Shown: positions 28,238-37,518 of the stretch, piece by piece
Layout of the letters: every line of letters begins with the position of its first letter
Position numbering within the stretch: position 1 is the stretch's first letter
NCBI GenBank assembly: GCA_022510565.1
Contig: JAFLTE010000002.1
Span: 1 to 64,000, forward strand
Origin: Lachnospiraceae bacterium
GTDB taxonomy: Bacteria > Bacillota > Clostridia > Lachnospirales > Lachnospiraceae
Direction: 5' to 3'
Length of the DNA stretch: 64,000 nucleotides
Notes under the pieces: model-generated
What the model saw: the letters and a program-made list of their open reading frames with translations, nothing else
Databases searched by the model: none
What the model was told of the DNA's origin: nothing
Position numbers and translations under genes: made by a program

Positions 28238-29017
28238 TTATCCCTCCTTCTTCTCAGGCTGCGTGACCTGCATGGTCAACAGCGTCAAAGTGTCTGATAT
28301 CTTCTGATACAACTGCTCATTGGTATTGTCACCGCGATAGATCTGATGGAACACTTCGCCGTCCTTGATAAAAAGCACGCGTCCCGCATGGCTCGCTGCT
28401 TTGACCGAATGAGTCACCATAACAATCGTCTGACCGTCCTGATTAATTTCACGAAATGCCTTAAGAAGAGAGTCTGTCGCCTTGGAATCCAATGCACCCG
28501 TGGGCTCATCCGCCAGAATCAGCTTCGGCTCGGTAATTAAAGCTCTCGCCACCGCCGCGCGCTGTTTCTCTCCGCCGGACACCTCGTAAGGGTACTTTTC
28601 CAAAAGTGCCGTAATCCCCAATTTTGCTGCAATCGGCTTCAGGCGCTCGTACATCTCTTTGACATTTTTGCCGCTGAGCACAAGCGGCAGGAAAATATTA
28701 TCCTTCAGGCTGAATGTGTCGAGCAGATTAAAATCCTGAAATACAAACCCCAGATTATCGCGTCTGAAGGCTGCAATTTCGTGTTCTTTAATAGTATTTA
28801 GATTCTTGCCGTCCAATATTACCTGTCCGCCGGTAGGTTTGTCCAGGGCTGCCAGAATATTAAGAAGCGTGGTCTTTCCGGAACCGGATTCCCCCATAAT
28901 CGCCACATACTCTCCCTGCTCCACCGAGAACGAGACATTTGACAGTGCCTGTACTTGATTTCCACCGAAACGTGTTGTATAAGTCTTTTTCAGGCACGAA
29001 ACTTCCAATATAGCCAT
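28238..29017 (-). CDS. BceA-like ABC transporter ATPase
   Basis: The protein has 259 residues from the start at 29017 with an AAGGAGG site; the frame is open to 29089 but has no site there. Walker A GESGSGKTT, signature VSGGEKQR, Walker B LILADEPTGALD. Energises the BceB-like permease, whose gene follows 2 bp later. Confidence 0.94.
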   Translation of the reverse strand: MAILEVSCLKKTYTTRFGGNQVQALSNVSFSVEQGEYVAIMGESGSGKTTLLNILAALDKPTGGQVILDGKNLNTIKEHEIAAFRRDNLGFVFQDFNLLDTFSLKDNIFLPLVLSGKNVKEMYERLKPIAAKLGITALLEKYPYEVSGGEKQRAAVARALITEPKLILADEPTGALDSKATDSLLKAFREINQDGQTIVMVTHSVKAASHAGRVLFIKDGEVFHQIYRGDNTNEQLYQKISDTLTLLTMQVTQPEKKEG

Positions 29018-29154
29018 ATGAATGACCTCCTTGTACAGTGCTCCGGGACTTATAAATTGCATAAATTGACCCGGGCATTTTCTTAACACTCACAAGAATA
29101 GCAAAACGACCGAGTCCACTCCATCGAATCACGTGACATTTCGGCCGTTTGATG

Positions 29155-29168
29155 TGACATTTTTGTAA
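29155..29168. promoter_or_regulatory. BceR-type operator upstream of bceAB
   Basis: TGACA-TTTT-TGTAA at 29155-29168 matches the TNACA-N4-TGTAA inverted repeat described for BceR-like regulators. It lies about 140 bp upstream of the ATPase start, where a regulator would act. A half-copy (GTGACATTT) is at 29133-29141. Confidence 0.7.
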
Positions 29169-29182
29169 GGTTTTCATCCGCC

Positions 29183-30181
29183 TTAAGCGCGCTCCTTATG
29201 TAAATTCAGGAAGAAAGAGGTACCTTTGCCTACTTCCGAATGAACCTTAATATCGATACCCAGCTTGTCGGCGGTCTGTTTGCACAGATATAGTCCCAAG
29301 CCTGTTGCCTTTTTATCCTCCCTGCCGTGATAGCCCGTAAAGCCCTTGTCAAAGATACGTGGAAGGTCCTCAGACGCAATGCCTATTCCGGTGTCTGCCA
29401 CGGATAAAATCTCATCCGAGGATACGGCAATGGTGACCTTTCCTTCTCTCGTGTATTTTACCGCGTTGGACAAAAGCTGCTCTAAGAGAAACAGAAGCCA
29501 CTTTTCATCCGTAAGCACTTTGATTTCCGTCGGCTCATAAACAAGACCTATTCTGCTTCTGACAAACAGAGGAGCGTACTTGTGAATAGCCTGCCTAATA
29601 ATATTGTCCAGATTGCACTCCTCAAACACGAAATCTGTCTGGCTGCTGCCCAAGCGAATATAGGAAAGCACCATCTCCACATACTGCTCGATGCGAAACA
29701 ACTGTGCCAAAAGTTCTCTGTGCTCCTCGGTGTCCTCACCCTGCAGCGTCATCCGCATGACAGCAATGGGTGTTTTGATTTGATGTATCCACGTAGTGTA
29801 ATAATCTATACTCTCCTGACTCGCCTTCTGCCAATCCGTCAGATGAGCGGCATTGATTTGTCCGAGAGCGCGAAGCAGCTCCTGATAGTCCTGCTCCACA
29901 AGGTTTCCCGCTTCGGGAAGCTTATCGAACTCCAGCTCTATATTCCGAGAAAGCCACAATCGGCTGCGACGCTGTCTGCAATATTGGACAAAACCTACAG
30001 TCAGCATTACTGCCGCTGCCAAAACACACAGCCCCGTTGCATAGAGAACAGCTTCCACCTCCAAGTCATACAGGGAAAACACAGCGGCATAAATCACAAC
30101 AAAAAGGATAAAGGCTGCCGCTATCCTTCTGTACTGATACACATATTTCCCGATCAGCCGATACCATCTGAACTCTTCCAT
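29183..30181 (-). CDS. BceS-like intramembrane-sensing histidine kinase
   Basis: The protein has 332 residues. Two close membrane helices (about 18-33 and 38-60) have almost no outside loop, as in kinases that sense through a Bce transporter. The phospho-acceptor His lies in TTWIHQIKTPIAV. The ATP-binding region has LLSNAVKYT, DTGIGI and KATGLGLYL. The start has a GAGGAAG site. It lies 70 bp after the response regulator gene. Confidence 0.92.
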   Translation of the reverse strand: MEEFRWYRLIGKYVYQYRRIAAAFILFVVIYAAVFSLYDLEVEAVLYATGLCVLAAAVMLTVGFVQYCRQRRSRLWLSRNIELEFDKLPEAGNLVEQDYQELLRALGQINAAHLTDWQKASQESIDYYTTWIHQIKTPIAVMRMTLQGEDTEEHRELLAQLFRIEQYVEMVLSYIRLGSSQTDFVFEECNLDNIIRQAIHKYAPLFVRSRIGLVYEPTEIKVLTDEKWLLFLLEQLLSNAVKYTREGKVTIAVSSDEILSVADTGIGIASEDLPRIFDKGFTGYHGREDKKATGLGLYLCKQTADKLGIDIKVHSEVGKGTSFFLNLHKERA

Positions 30182-30252
30182 CTGTCTTCCTCACTTCTGC
30201 GCAATGGTACTCGTGCACACTTTCCAACTCTGTCACACTTCTATATATTTTG

Positions 30253-30927
30253 CTACTCAATGATATAACCGCTTCCAACTTTAGTGGCGATAAATCCCTC
30301 AAGTCCAATATTGTCGAGTTTCTTACGGAGACGGGTAATATTCACGGTCAACGTATTTTCCTCTACATAGGAATCTGTCTGCCACAGCTTGGTCATCAGC
30401 GTATCTCTGCTGACAATCTTACCCTTATTCTCCATCAGCGTCTGTAAAATGCGGAACTCATTCTTCGTCAATTCCACACGCATTTCCGCATAACTCAAGG
30501 AAGCATCATCAGGATTCAACACCGCACCCCGGTGCTCCAACAAGGAAGGTTTACCCCCTCCCATGTCATATGCCCTGCGAAGAACTGCCTGTATCTTAGC
30601 CATCATAACGCCTAAATCCACGGGCTTCGGGATAAAATCGTCCCCGCCCATATTCATCGCCATGACGATGTTCATGTTGTCCGATGCCGAGGAAATGAAA
30701 ACGACCGGAATGTTAGAAATCCTACGAATCTCACTGCACCAATGATATCCGTTGTAGAAAGGCAGCATGATGTCCACCAGAACCATATGTGGGTCATAAG
30801 CCGTAAATGTAGAAATCACATCCCGGAAGTCCTCCACCAGCTTCACCTCGTTGCCCCACGACTCTATTTGCTTCTTCATGGCCTCCGCCATGGAAAAATC
30901 ATCCTCTATAATCAATATTCGGTACAC
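30253..30927 (-). CDS. BceR-like OmpR-family response regulator
   Basis: The protein has 224 residues. Receiver domain with acidic pair ED (8-9), phospho-acceptor Asp 52 in MVLVDIMLP and a Lys near 100; winged-helix DNA-binding domain from about 128. Start is GTG with an AAGGAGTG site. With the kinase it probably turns on bceAB via the operator at 29155-29168. Confidence 0.93.
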   Translation of the reverse strand: MYRILIIEDDFSMAEAMKKQIESWGNEVKLVEDFRDVISTFTAYDPHMVLVDIMLPFYNGYHWCSEIRRISNIPVVFISSASDNMNIVMAMNMGGDDFIPKPVDLGVMMAKIQAVLRRAYDMGGGKPSLLEHRGAVLNPDDASLSYAEMRVELTKNEFRILQTLMENKGKIVSRDTLMTKLWQTDSYVEENTLTVNITRLRKKLDNIGLEGFIATKVGSGYIIE

Positions 30928-30962
30928 CTATTTCACTCCTTGTCTGATGTGAATCTTCAACT

Positions 30963-32312
30963 TTACAACCCTGTTCTGATAATTTCTCTCCACTTCTTGG
31001 AGAATATATAATAACCAATCATCATAATCGCACCGAAACAAAAGCTGATCGGGAAACACAGCATAACATAAGTTCCGTCAAAAAAACGGGTAATCAAATA
31101 GCCGCTCGGGATACGCACTGCCCAGAGCATCAGGAGATTTACAATCGTCGTGTAACGAATCAGTCCCACACCGTTGACAATGCAGATAATGCCGTTAAAG
31201 ATTGCGTAGATCCACTGTGACAAAAGCATCACTACAACATATCTGGAGGCGTACAGAAGTACAGCTTCATCTTTATTAAAAATCCGCAATATGGGCATGC
31301 GAAAAGATATGACGCAAAGTCCGGCCGCCAAGGTAACAAGCCCGGAAACCACCGGTATCTTAATATATCCCTGTCTGAGTCTGTCAAAATCCCCAGCCCC
31401 GTAATTTTGCCCCGAAAAAGTTGTTGCTGCGGAAGACAATGCGGTAATTGCTATATTGGCCAGCCCCGTTACCCTGCCCGCGACCGAAGTGCCCGCCATA
31501 AAGGTGGAACCTTGTGCATTTACCAGAGTCTGTATTGCCATATGTCCGAAAGAGTATAGTGAATTATTAAGTCCGATAGGGAGACCAATCGCGATAATCT
31601 GCTTTAACTGATTGAAATCTGCTCTCCTCGGGAAATAAGGTAATTCCAATTCTTGGAATTTTCGTCTGATATATACAATACTGATAATCCACGATAAATA
31701 CATTGCAATTGTGGTGGAAAGCGCTGCGCCTCCCACATCCATTCCGAGTCCTGCCACAAACAAAAGGTCCAGCACAATATTGGCAACACAGGACACTACC
31801 AAAAACCACAGGGATGCTTTACTGTCTCCCATCCCCCGCAGGATTCCGGCATTCATGTTGTACCCGATATTGCCGAGAGCGCCAAAGAATACAATTCTCG
31901 TATAGGACACCGCAGCACTCCAGGTATCCTCAGGAACACCCATCCATCTTAGAATCGGCGGCGTCACAAAATATCCAATCACACACAGAGGGATACCGCA
32001 TGCATATACAAAGAAAGTGGCTGTATCTACTATTCGCCGCATTCTTTCCATGTCCTTAGCCCCCACATATTGAGAGACCAATATGGATACTCCCGTGCCG
32101 ATTCCAAGGAAAATACACAAAAGCACTTCCACCGGCTGGGCACTGGTTCCCACTGCCGCAAGCGAGGTCTTACCGCAGTAATTTCCGATCACCAACGTAT
32201 CTACCGTTGTATATAGATACTGCAATATATTTCCCAGCACAATCGGAATGGCAAAGAGAAATACATTCTTCATGATCGGACCTGTTGTCATATCTATTTT
32301 CTTTTGTTCCAT
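30963..32312 (-). CDS. MATE-family multidrug efflux protein
   Basis: The protein has 449 residues and about 12 membrane helices in two homologous halves. The N-terminus (TTGPIMKNVFLFAIPIVLGNILQ) and NYCGKTSLAAVGTSAQP match MATE transporters of the NorM/DinF type in Clostridia. Drives drug export with Na+ or H+. Substrate unknown. It lies 35 bp upstream of the response regulator on the same strand and may share its transcript. Confidence 0.92.
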   Translation of the reverse strand: MEQKKIDMTTGPIMKNVFLFAIPIVLGNILQYLYTTVDTLVIGNYCGKTSLAAVGTSAQPVEVLLCIFLGIGTGVSILVSQYVGAKDMERMRRIVDTATFFVYACGIPLCVIGYFVTPPILRWMGVPEDTWSAAVSYTRIVFFGALGNIGYNMNAGILRGMGDSKASLWFLVVSCVANIVLDLLFVAGLGMDVGGAALSTTIAMYLSWIISIVYIRRKFQELELPYFPRRADFNQLKQIIAIGLPIGLNNSLYSFGHMAIQTLVNAQGSTFMAGTSVAGRVTGLANIAITALSSAATTFSGQNYGAGDFDRLRQGYIKIPVVSGLVTLAAGLCVISFRMPILRIFNKDEAVLLYASRYVVVMLLSQWIYAIFNGIICIVNGVGLIRYTTIVNLLMLWAVRIPSGYLITRFFDGTYVMLCFPISFCFGAIMMIGYYIFSKKWREIIRTGL

Positions 32313-32389
32313 TGGTTATCAGCTCCTGAAAATCTATTGATTATTGTATTCTCTTTTCGGAAAAACCGCAATATATATTGAATTATCAA

Positions 32390-32862
32390 AAAGGTGTAAA
32401 GCCTTAATAATTCAATAAGACCTTACACCTCGTTTATATGTGTCCGTTTAGATGTATATTATTCTTCCTGACTGCTGGAAGTCATACCTTTGTCAATTCG
32501 CTTTATGCCGTTTTTGATAACTTCTTTTGCCTTTTCGGTGTTATTAGTTTCAAGTAGTGCCAGAATGCTATCAAGCAAAATACATAATTCCTGATTATTC
32601 ATATCGCCTTTACTCACTTTCTCTTCACCGCCTTTTCGTATAGTAATTACATTATATAGAAAAGGGCTAAAGGTGTAAAGTCTGATTCAATTATCAATGT
32701 GTTTTATATTTAGTTACTTTTCGTTGGGACACTTGCTTGAAATTCTTAGAATTAAGCCAGATTCCTGTTACGAATAGATAGACGTTCGATAGACGAGATT
32801 TGCTATCGATATAGATACTATAACAGATGTATATATAGGTGTAAAGCCTTAATAATTTAAGG
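32390..32862. repeat. Three copies of an AGGTGTAAAG repeat in a 680-bp gene-poor stretch
   Basis: AGGTGTAAAG occurs at 32392-32401, 32671-32680 and 32837-32846. The first and third copies share a longer run that goes on with CCTTAATAATT. An inverted copy, TTACACCT, at 32423-32430 can form a hairpin with the first. The copies flank a small gene. The rest of 32603-32915 shows nothing convincing. Confidence 0.6.
32459..32602 (-). CDS. Small hypothetical protein, 47 residues
   Basis: A short gene beginning MNNQELCILLDSILALLE and ending MTSSSQEE, mostly helical and charged. AAAGG lies upstream of the ATG at a usable distance. It is set between copies of the AGGTGTAAAG repeat and after the MATE gene. 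No family recognised. The protein-like composition supports it, but it is short. Confidence 0.5.
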   Translation of the reverse strand: MNNQELCILLDSILALLETNNTEKAKEVIKNGIKRIDKGMTSSSQEE

Positions 32863-32916
32863 AGATGCGATACGCTTGACTGTACCATTTCTGACCTACT
32901 TGAGTACAAGCCATAT

Positions 32917-32949
32917 TAAAAAGACAATGCCCTATACAGAGCACTGTCT
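32917..32949 (-). terminator. Terminator after rlmD-like gene
   Basis: AGACAGTGC pairs with GCATTGTCT (one G-T pair) on the minus strand around a 10-nt loop, followed by TTTTTA. Confidence 0.8.
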
Positions 32950-32994
32950 CTTTCTGTTCAAATACTGATTTTAATCACCCCATACTGTCCGTAT

Positions 32995-34473
32995 TCACTT
33001 CACCTCAATATAATGCTCGACATTAAGTTTGGACAATAAGACAATCGTCTCCACCCCGCTCGTCCATGGGAACATATCCACTGCCACGGCACGCTCCACC
33101 TCATATCCACGTTCAAGGAACACTTCCAAATCTCTCACAAGGCTGGTCGGCTTACAGGAGATATAGAGAATATGCTCCACGCCGTATCGGATAATCTTAT
33201 CGAGCGCCTTAGGGTGAATTCCGTCTCGGGGCGGGTCTAAGATAATAACATCGGGTTTCTCCTCTATCCCGTCCAACACTTTCAGCACATCTCCGGCTAT
33301 AAACTCACAGTTATGTAAACCGTTCAATTCTGCGTTATTTCGCGCCGCCTCTACCGCTTCCTCTACGATTTCCACACCGATTACTTTCTTAGCCACAGGG
33401 GCCATCAGCTGGGCAATCGTGCCTGTGCCGCTGTACAGGTCATAGACCACTTGCCCCTTTTTTCCAATATAACCACCGATATACTCCCTTGCCGTCTCGT
33501 ACAGCACTTCCGCCCCCAGCGAATTGGTCTGGAAAAAGGAGAACTGCGATATCTTAAACTTCAGCCCCAACAATTCCTCATAAAAGTAATCTCTGCCGTA
33601 GAGCACTCGTGTTTCATCACTTTGTACCACATCTGCCACCGCATCGTTTCGCGTGTGCAGAAAGCCCACGATTTCTCCGTCCAAGGACAAGGCGCACAGC
33701 TCATCCTGTAATCCTGACAATACCTCGTCCTCCGAATCCCGGCTAAACGGTATCTGCGTGGTAGTCACAAGTGCCACCAGAATTTCTCCCGTTTTCGCCG
33801 CCTTGCGCACTAACAGATGGCGCAGATAGCCCACGTGACGGAGTCTGTGATAGAACGAAATGTCCACACCTTGTTTCTGCAGTCTGTCAAAATAGCTCAA
33901 TACACAGCTCAGAATCTTGCGATAGTCTTCATCCACGATTCGGCAGTCGGTCACGGACACGATATCGTAGAAACTCCCCCTCTTGTGCATTCCCAGCGCA
34001 AGAGGACCGTCCTTTATTTCGTCTCCGAAGGAAAACTCCATCTTATTGCGGTAGCCGTAACAAACCGGGCTGGGCTTAATCCCCTCGAAACGATAACCAC
34101 CGGTACCTGAGACATTTTCGTCTTGTTTCTTTTCTTCCGCATTAACTGGTTTACATAAAACAGAGTTCAGCAATTTTTTCACTTGGGCTTCTTTCATTTT
34201 AAGCTGTTCTTCATAGGGCAGGGTCAGATATGTACAACTTCCGCATATACCGAAATGCGGGCAAGGACTTGCCCCTTCAATCGGTGAGGGTGCTACTACA
34301 TGAAGCAGCCGTCCCTCCGCCTTTCCGTGCCGTACCTTATTGACGGCACACTGCACCCGCTGCCCGGGCAGCGCATTCTTAACAACGCACACCCCTTCTT
34401 CGGTCTCTACGATTCCTTTATTGGGAAAGTCCACTCGTTTTACAGTTCCTTCAATGATTTGACCCTTCTTCAT
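32995..34473 (-). CDS. 23S rRNA (uracil-C5)-methyltransferase, RlmD/RlmCD type
   Basis: The protein has 492 residues from the start with a GGAGGAG site at 34473; the frame is open to 34554. N-terminal TRAM domain (about 1-60), an iron-sulfur Cys cluster (CPHFGICGSC), then an SAM methyltransferase domain with DLYSGTGTIAQLM, LDPPRDGIHP and the catalytic Cys in ILYISCKPTSL. Members methylate U1939 and/or U747 of 23S rRNA; the exact site cannot be told. Confidence 0.92.
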   Translation of the reverse strand: MKKGQIIEGTVKRVDFPNKGIVETEEGVCVVKNALPGQRVQCAVNKVRHGKAEGRLLHVVAPSPIEGASPCPHFGICGSCTYLTLPYEEQLKMKEAQVKKLLNSVLCKPVNAEEKKQDENVSGTGGYRFEGIKPSPVCYGYRNKMEFSFGDEIKDGPLALGMHKRGSFYDIVSVTDCRIVDEDYRKILSCVLSYFDRLQKQGVDISFYHRLRHVGYLRHLLVRKAAKTGEILVALVTTTQIPFSRDSEDEVLSGLQDELCALSLDGEIVGFLHTRNDAVADVVQSDETRVLYGRDYFYEELLGLKFKISQFSFFQTNSLGAEVLYETAREYIGGYIGKKGQVVYDLYSGTGTIAQLMAPVAKKVIGVEIVEEAVEAARNNAELNGLHNCEFIAGDVLKVLDGIEEKPDVIILDPPRDGIHPKALDKIIRYGVEHILYISCKPTSLVRDLEVFLERGYEVERAVAVDMFPWTSGVETIVLLSKLNVEHYIEVK

Positions 34474-34504
34474 AGTCTCCTCCGTTCTCTCACCGTATAA
34501 GCAG

Positions 34505-34529
34505 ACCCGGGATATTTCATATCCCGGGT
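34505..34529. other. Perfect 11-bp hairpin upstream of the rRNA methyltransferase gene
   Basis: ACCCGGGATAT (34505-34515) and ATATCCCGGGT (34519-34529) form a perfect stem with a 3-nt loop. No T run follows on either strand. It lies in the leader of the methyltransferase gene and could be the end of the upstream transcript or a leader structure. Confidence 0.5.
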
Positions 34530-34610
34530 TCGCGCAAAATGCGGGATGCTTCACACACCCCGCACAAGTTTACATAACTCAAAATATACAACGCTATACT
34601 ACCACAACAA

Positions 34611-34895
34611 TTATTTCTTTTTCTCCAACGTATCGTCTTCTTCCTCATCCTCAAAGAAATCGTCGTCAAAGTCATCGTCGAAATCGTCCTCGAAATCTTC
34701 CAGATAATCCGGTGTCAGATAGCGGTAAACCACGTATGCGATAGCTGCAACGGCTGCGATTGCACCGATAATGGCAAATACCCACAGAAGCTTGTTGCTC
34801 TTCTTCTCTTCTTCTTTCTTCCTGCCTAAAATTTCATTGACACCTGCATTCTCAAGTATATCATCCAATTTATTCACAATCTCTCTCTTAGTCAT
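34611..34895 (-). CDS. Small membrane-anchored acidic protein
   Basis: The protein has 94 residues from the ATG at 34895 (GAGAGG site). N-terminal helical segment with Lys/Glu-rich stretch, one membrane helix (about 36-58), then a tail dominated by Asp and Glu (DDFDDDFDDDFFEDEEEDD). Similar single-pass acidic proteins are common in Lachnospiraceae; function unknown. Confidence 0.75.
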   Translation of the reverse strand: MTKREIVNKLDDILENAGVNEILGRKKEEEKKSNKLLWVFAIIGAIAAVAAIAYVVYRYLTPDYLEDFEDDFDDDFDDDFFEDEEEDDTLEKKK

Positions 34896-35037
34896 GTCGT
34901 AACCCTCTCTTTCTTCTGCTTTCAACCCAGTATATAGCAATTAATACCTATAATATACCACTTCTTTGTCCTTTTTACTATATGCTTTTTTGAAAAACGT
35001 AAAATATTTTTTCAAATACAATATTTTAATATAATTA

Positions 35038-37503
35038 TCAGACTTTAGTAAGCTTGGCAAAACCGGCATACATAATCTTCTGTCCCGCCTCGTCAAAAAC
35101 CACTGTCACCTGTGCATCCCGTGGACCATCCTCAATCTTAAGCACCGTTCCCTCGCCGTAACGCATATGCCGAACTCTGTCACCTACACCGTACGCTAAG
35201 GTCTTGCTGCCTACAGGCTCGATAGATACCGCTCCGACACCGGATGTCGCCCTCGTGATATAAGGCTGATTCTCCACAGCGGTGCGCTTAGGTCTGACGA
35301 CAGCCTTCGGTTTCGGCTGAGCAGTGGGCTTTACGCCGATTGTCGACTTCGACTGTGTAGTCGAAACCGCGCCCCCGTATGATTGCGGCTTATCAAACAC
35401 CGTATCGGGTATGCGGCGGTACGATGTTTCCTCCACATCAGACCGATTCTGCCCGGAGCGTCCGCCGGAAATCTCTCCGTCATCATATCCCGCACTGAAG
35501 GGTTTCGTCCGAAAGAAGCTCCGCTCCCTCGAATCTTCATCATATTCCTGATAGTCCCTACGCCTCTGCTCAGGCGGTTTATCGTCCATCAACATGGGCG
35601 GTATTTCCCTGATAAAACGACTGACAGGATTGTACTGAGTCTCACCACGTATCATGCGCTGTCTGGCATAGGTGAGTGTCAGATCGTCCTTCGCCCGCGT
35701 GATGCCCACATAGGCAAGCCGCCTCTCCTCCTCTATCTCCATCGGGTCATCGGACATAATCGTCATGTAGCTTGGGAAAATTCCGTCCTCCAAACCCGCC
35801 AGATATACATGGGGAAATTCCAGTCCTTTGGCAGAGTGCAGTGTCATGAGGAGTACTCTGTTGTCCGTCTCCCCTACTCTGTCAATGTCGGCGACAAGAG
35901 CCACTTCCTCTAAGAATTCACTGAGGGTCGGCTCGTCGTGACTTTCCTCATAAGCCACCACCTTACTGATTAATTCGTCGATATTCTCAATACGGTCTGC
36001 CGCGTCCTCTTCGTTCGATTCTTCCAATTCTTTCACATATCCTGTGGTCTCCAGAATATCTTTCACCAGCTCCGACAGACTGAAGAACTCCTGTTTGCTG
36101 CGCAATGTCTGTATCAGAGTGACAAAAGGCTTGAGCTTGGAGGCACTTCGTCCAATCGTCATAATCTGCTCGGCTTCCCTAAGTGCATCATAGAAGCTGA
36201 TCTGTCTTTCGTCCGCGTACTCCTGCACACGCACGATCGTGGTCATGCCGATGCCGCGTTTGGGAACATTGATGATTCTCTTGACCGCCACATCGTCCTG
36301 TCCGTTGTCGATAGTCTTAAGATACGCCAGAATATCTTTGATTTCCCGTCTGGCATAGAAGTTCGTACCTCCGATTACATCGTAGGGCACGCCCTCCATA
36401 ATAAATCGTTCCTCCAACAGACGGGCTTGGGCGTTGGTACGATACAAAACAGCGCACTCACCATACTGCGCCTCCCCTCTGCGGGTCTTGCGCGCCACAT
36501 CGGAGGCTATGTATTCCGCTTCCTCGTAGGCAGTGTCGAACTGTCTTAGATGAATACGGCTCCCCTCTTTCTTATCAGTCCACAGCGCCTTGTCCTTACG
36601 TCCTCTGTTATTCTTGATGACCGCGTTGGCGGCATCCAGGACGATCTGGGTGGAACGGTAGTTCTGTTCCAGCTTGATAACGCAGGCTTCCGGATAGACT
36701 TTTTCAAAGTCAAGTATATTGCGAATATTGGCACCGCGGAACTTATAGATAGACTGATCGTCGTCGCCTACCACGCACAGGTTCCGGTATCTGTCCGCCA
36801 GAAGCCTGATCAGCTCAAACTGCGCCGTGTTCGTATCCTGATACTCATCCACCATGATATAGCGAAACCGCTCCTGATAATTAGCCAATACCTGAGCATC
36901 CGCCTTAAAAAGTTCCACGGTCTTCATAATAAGATCGTCGAAATCCAGGGCATTATTTTTATGCAGAACAGCCTGATACTCTTTGTATGCTTTGGCAATT
37001 TTACTACCATTGTAGTCAAATCCATTCTGCATCTCATACTGCACGGGATCGATCAACTCGTCTTTTGCCGAGGAAATGGCACTCAAAATCGTCCGCTCCT
37101 TCAACATCTTGGTATCAATCTGCAGCTTTTTGCAGACTTCCTTCATAATGCCTTTCTGATCGTCCGTGTCATAGATTGTGAAATGATTGTCATATCCGAT
37201 TCTATCAATGTAGCGGCGCAAGATTCTGACGCAGGTAGAATGAAATGTGGATACCCAGATTTGTTCCGAGCCAAATCCCACAATCTTATCCACACGCTCC
37301 CGCATCTCTCCCGCCGCCTTATTGGTAAAGGTGATGGCCAGAATCTGATAAGGGTTGACCCCCTCTTGATCAATTAAATAGGCGACTCTGTGGGTAAGCA
37401 CTCTGGTCTTACCCGATCCCGCGCCCGCAAGAATAAGAACAGGTCCCTGAGTCTGCATGACCGCCTGTTTCTGTTTATCGTTTAAAGTGTCGTATATGCT
37501 CAT
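35038..37503 (-). CDS. pcrA: ATP-dependent DNA helicase PcrA/UvrD type
   Basis: The protein has 821 residues. Walker A AGAGSGKTRVLTHR, motif II VDEYQDTN, motif III VVGDDDQSIYKFRGA, and the LMTLHSAKGLEFPHVYLAG and ITRAKDDLTLT motifs of superfamily 1A are present. A Gly/Ser/Pro-rich linker (about 640-745) precedes a C-terminal Tudor-like domain (VGDRVRHMRYGEGTVLKIE), which in PcrA binds RNA polymerase. It acts in repair and removal of stalled complexes. Confidence 0.95.
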   Translation of the reverse strand: MSIYDTLNDKQKQAVMQTQGPVLILAGAGSGKTRVLTHRVAYLIDQEGVNPYQILAITFTNKAAGEMRERVDKIVGFGSEQIWVSTFHSTCVRILRRYIDRIGYDNHFTIYDTDDQKGIMKEVCKKLQIDTKMLKERTILSAISSAKDELIDPVQYEMQNGFDYNGSKIAKAYKEYQAVLHKNNALDFDDLIMKTVELFKADAQVLANYQERFRYIMVDEYQDTNTAQFELIRLLADRYRNLCVVGDDDQSIYKFRGANIRNILDFEKVYPEACVIKLEQNYRSTQIVLDAANAVIKNNRGRKDKALWTDKKEGSRIHLRQFDTAYEEAEYIASDVARKTRRGEAQYGECAVLYRTNAQARLLEERFIMEGVPYDVIGGTNFYARREIKDILAYLKTIDNGQDDVAVKRIINVPKRGIGMTTIVRVQEYADERQISFYDALREAEQIMTIGRSASKLKPFVTLIQTLRSKQEFFSLSELVKDILETTGYVKELEESNEEDAADRIENIDELISKVVAYEESHDEPTLSEFLEEVALVADIDRVGETDNRVLLMTLHSAKGLEFPHVYLAGLEDGIFPSYMTIMSDDPMEIEEERRLAYVGITRAKDDLTLTYARQRMIRGETQYNPVSRFIREIPPMLMDDKPPEQRRRDYQEYDEDSRERSFFRTKPFSAGYDDGEISGGRSGQNRSDVEETSYRRIPDTVFDKPQSYGGAVSTTQSKSTIGVKPTAQPKPKAVVRPKRTAVENQPYITRATSGVGAVSIEPVGSKTLAYGVGDRVRHMRYGEGTVLKIEDGPRDAQVTVVFDEAGQKIMYAGFAKLTKV

Positions 37504-37518
37504 GTGTCACTCCGCATT

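Noticed and set aside
32879..32890. Partial match (AAATGGTACA) to the prophage late-promoter element
   Set aside because: Only 10 of 13 bases match, it is outside the prophage, and the hexamer at the expected distance (TTAAAT) is poor.
36550..37377. 275-codon frame on the plus strand
   Set aside because: It is antisense to pcrA, whose helicase motifs are intact, and has no start signals.
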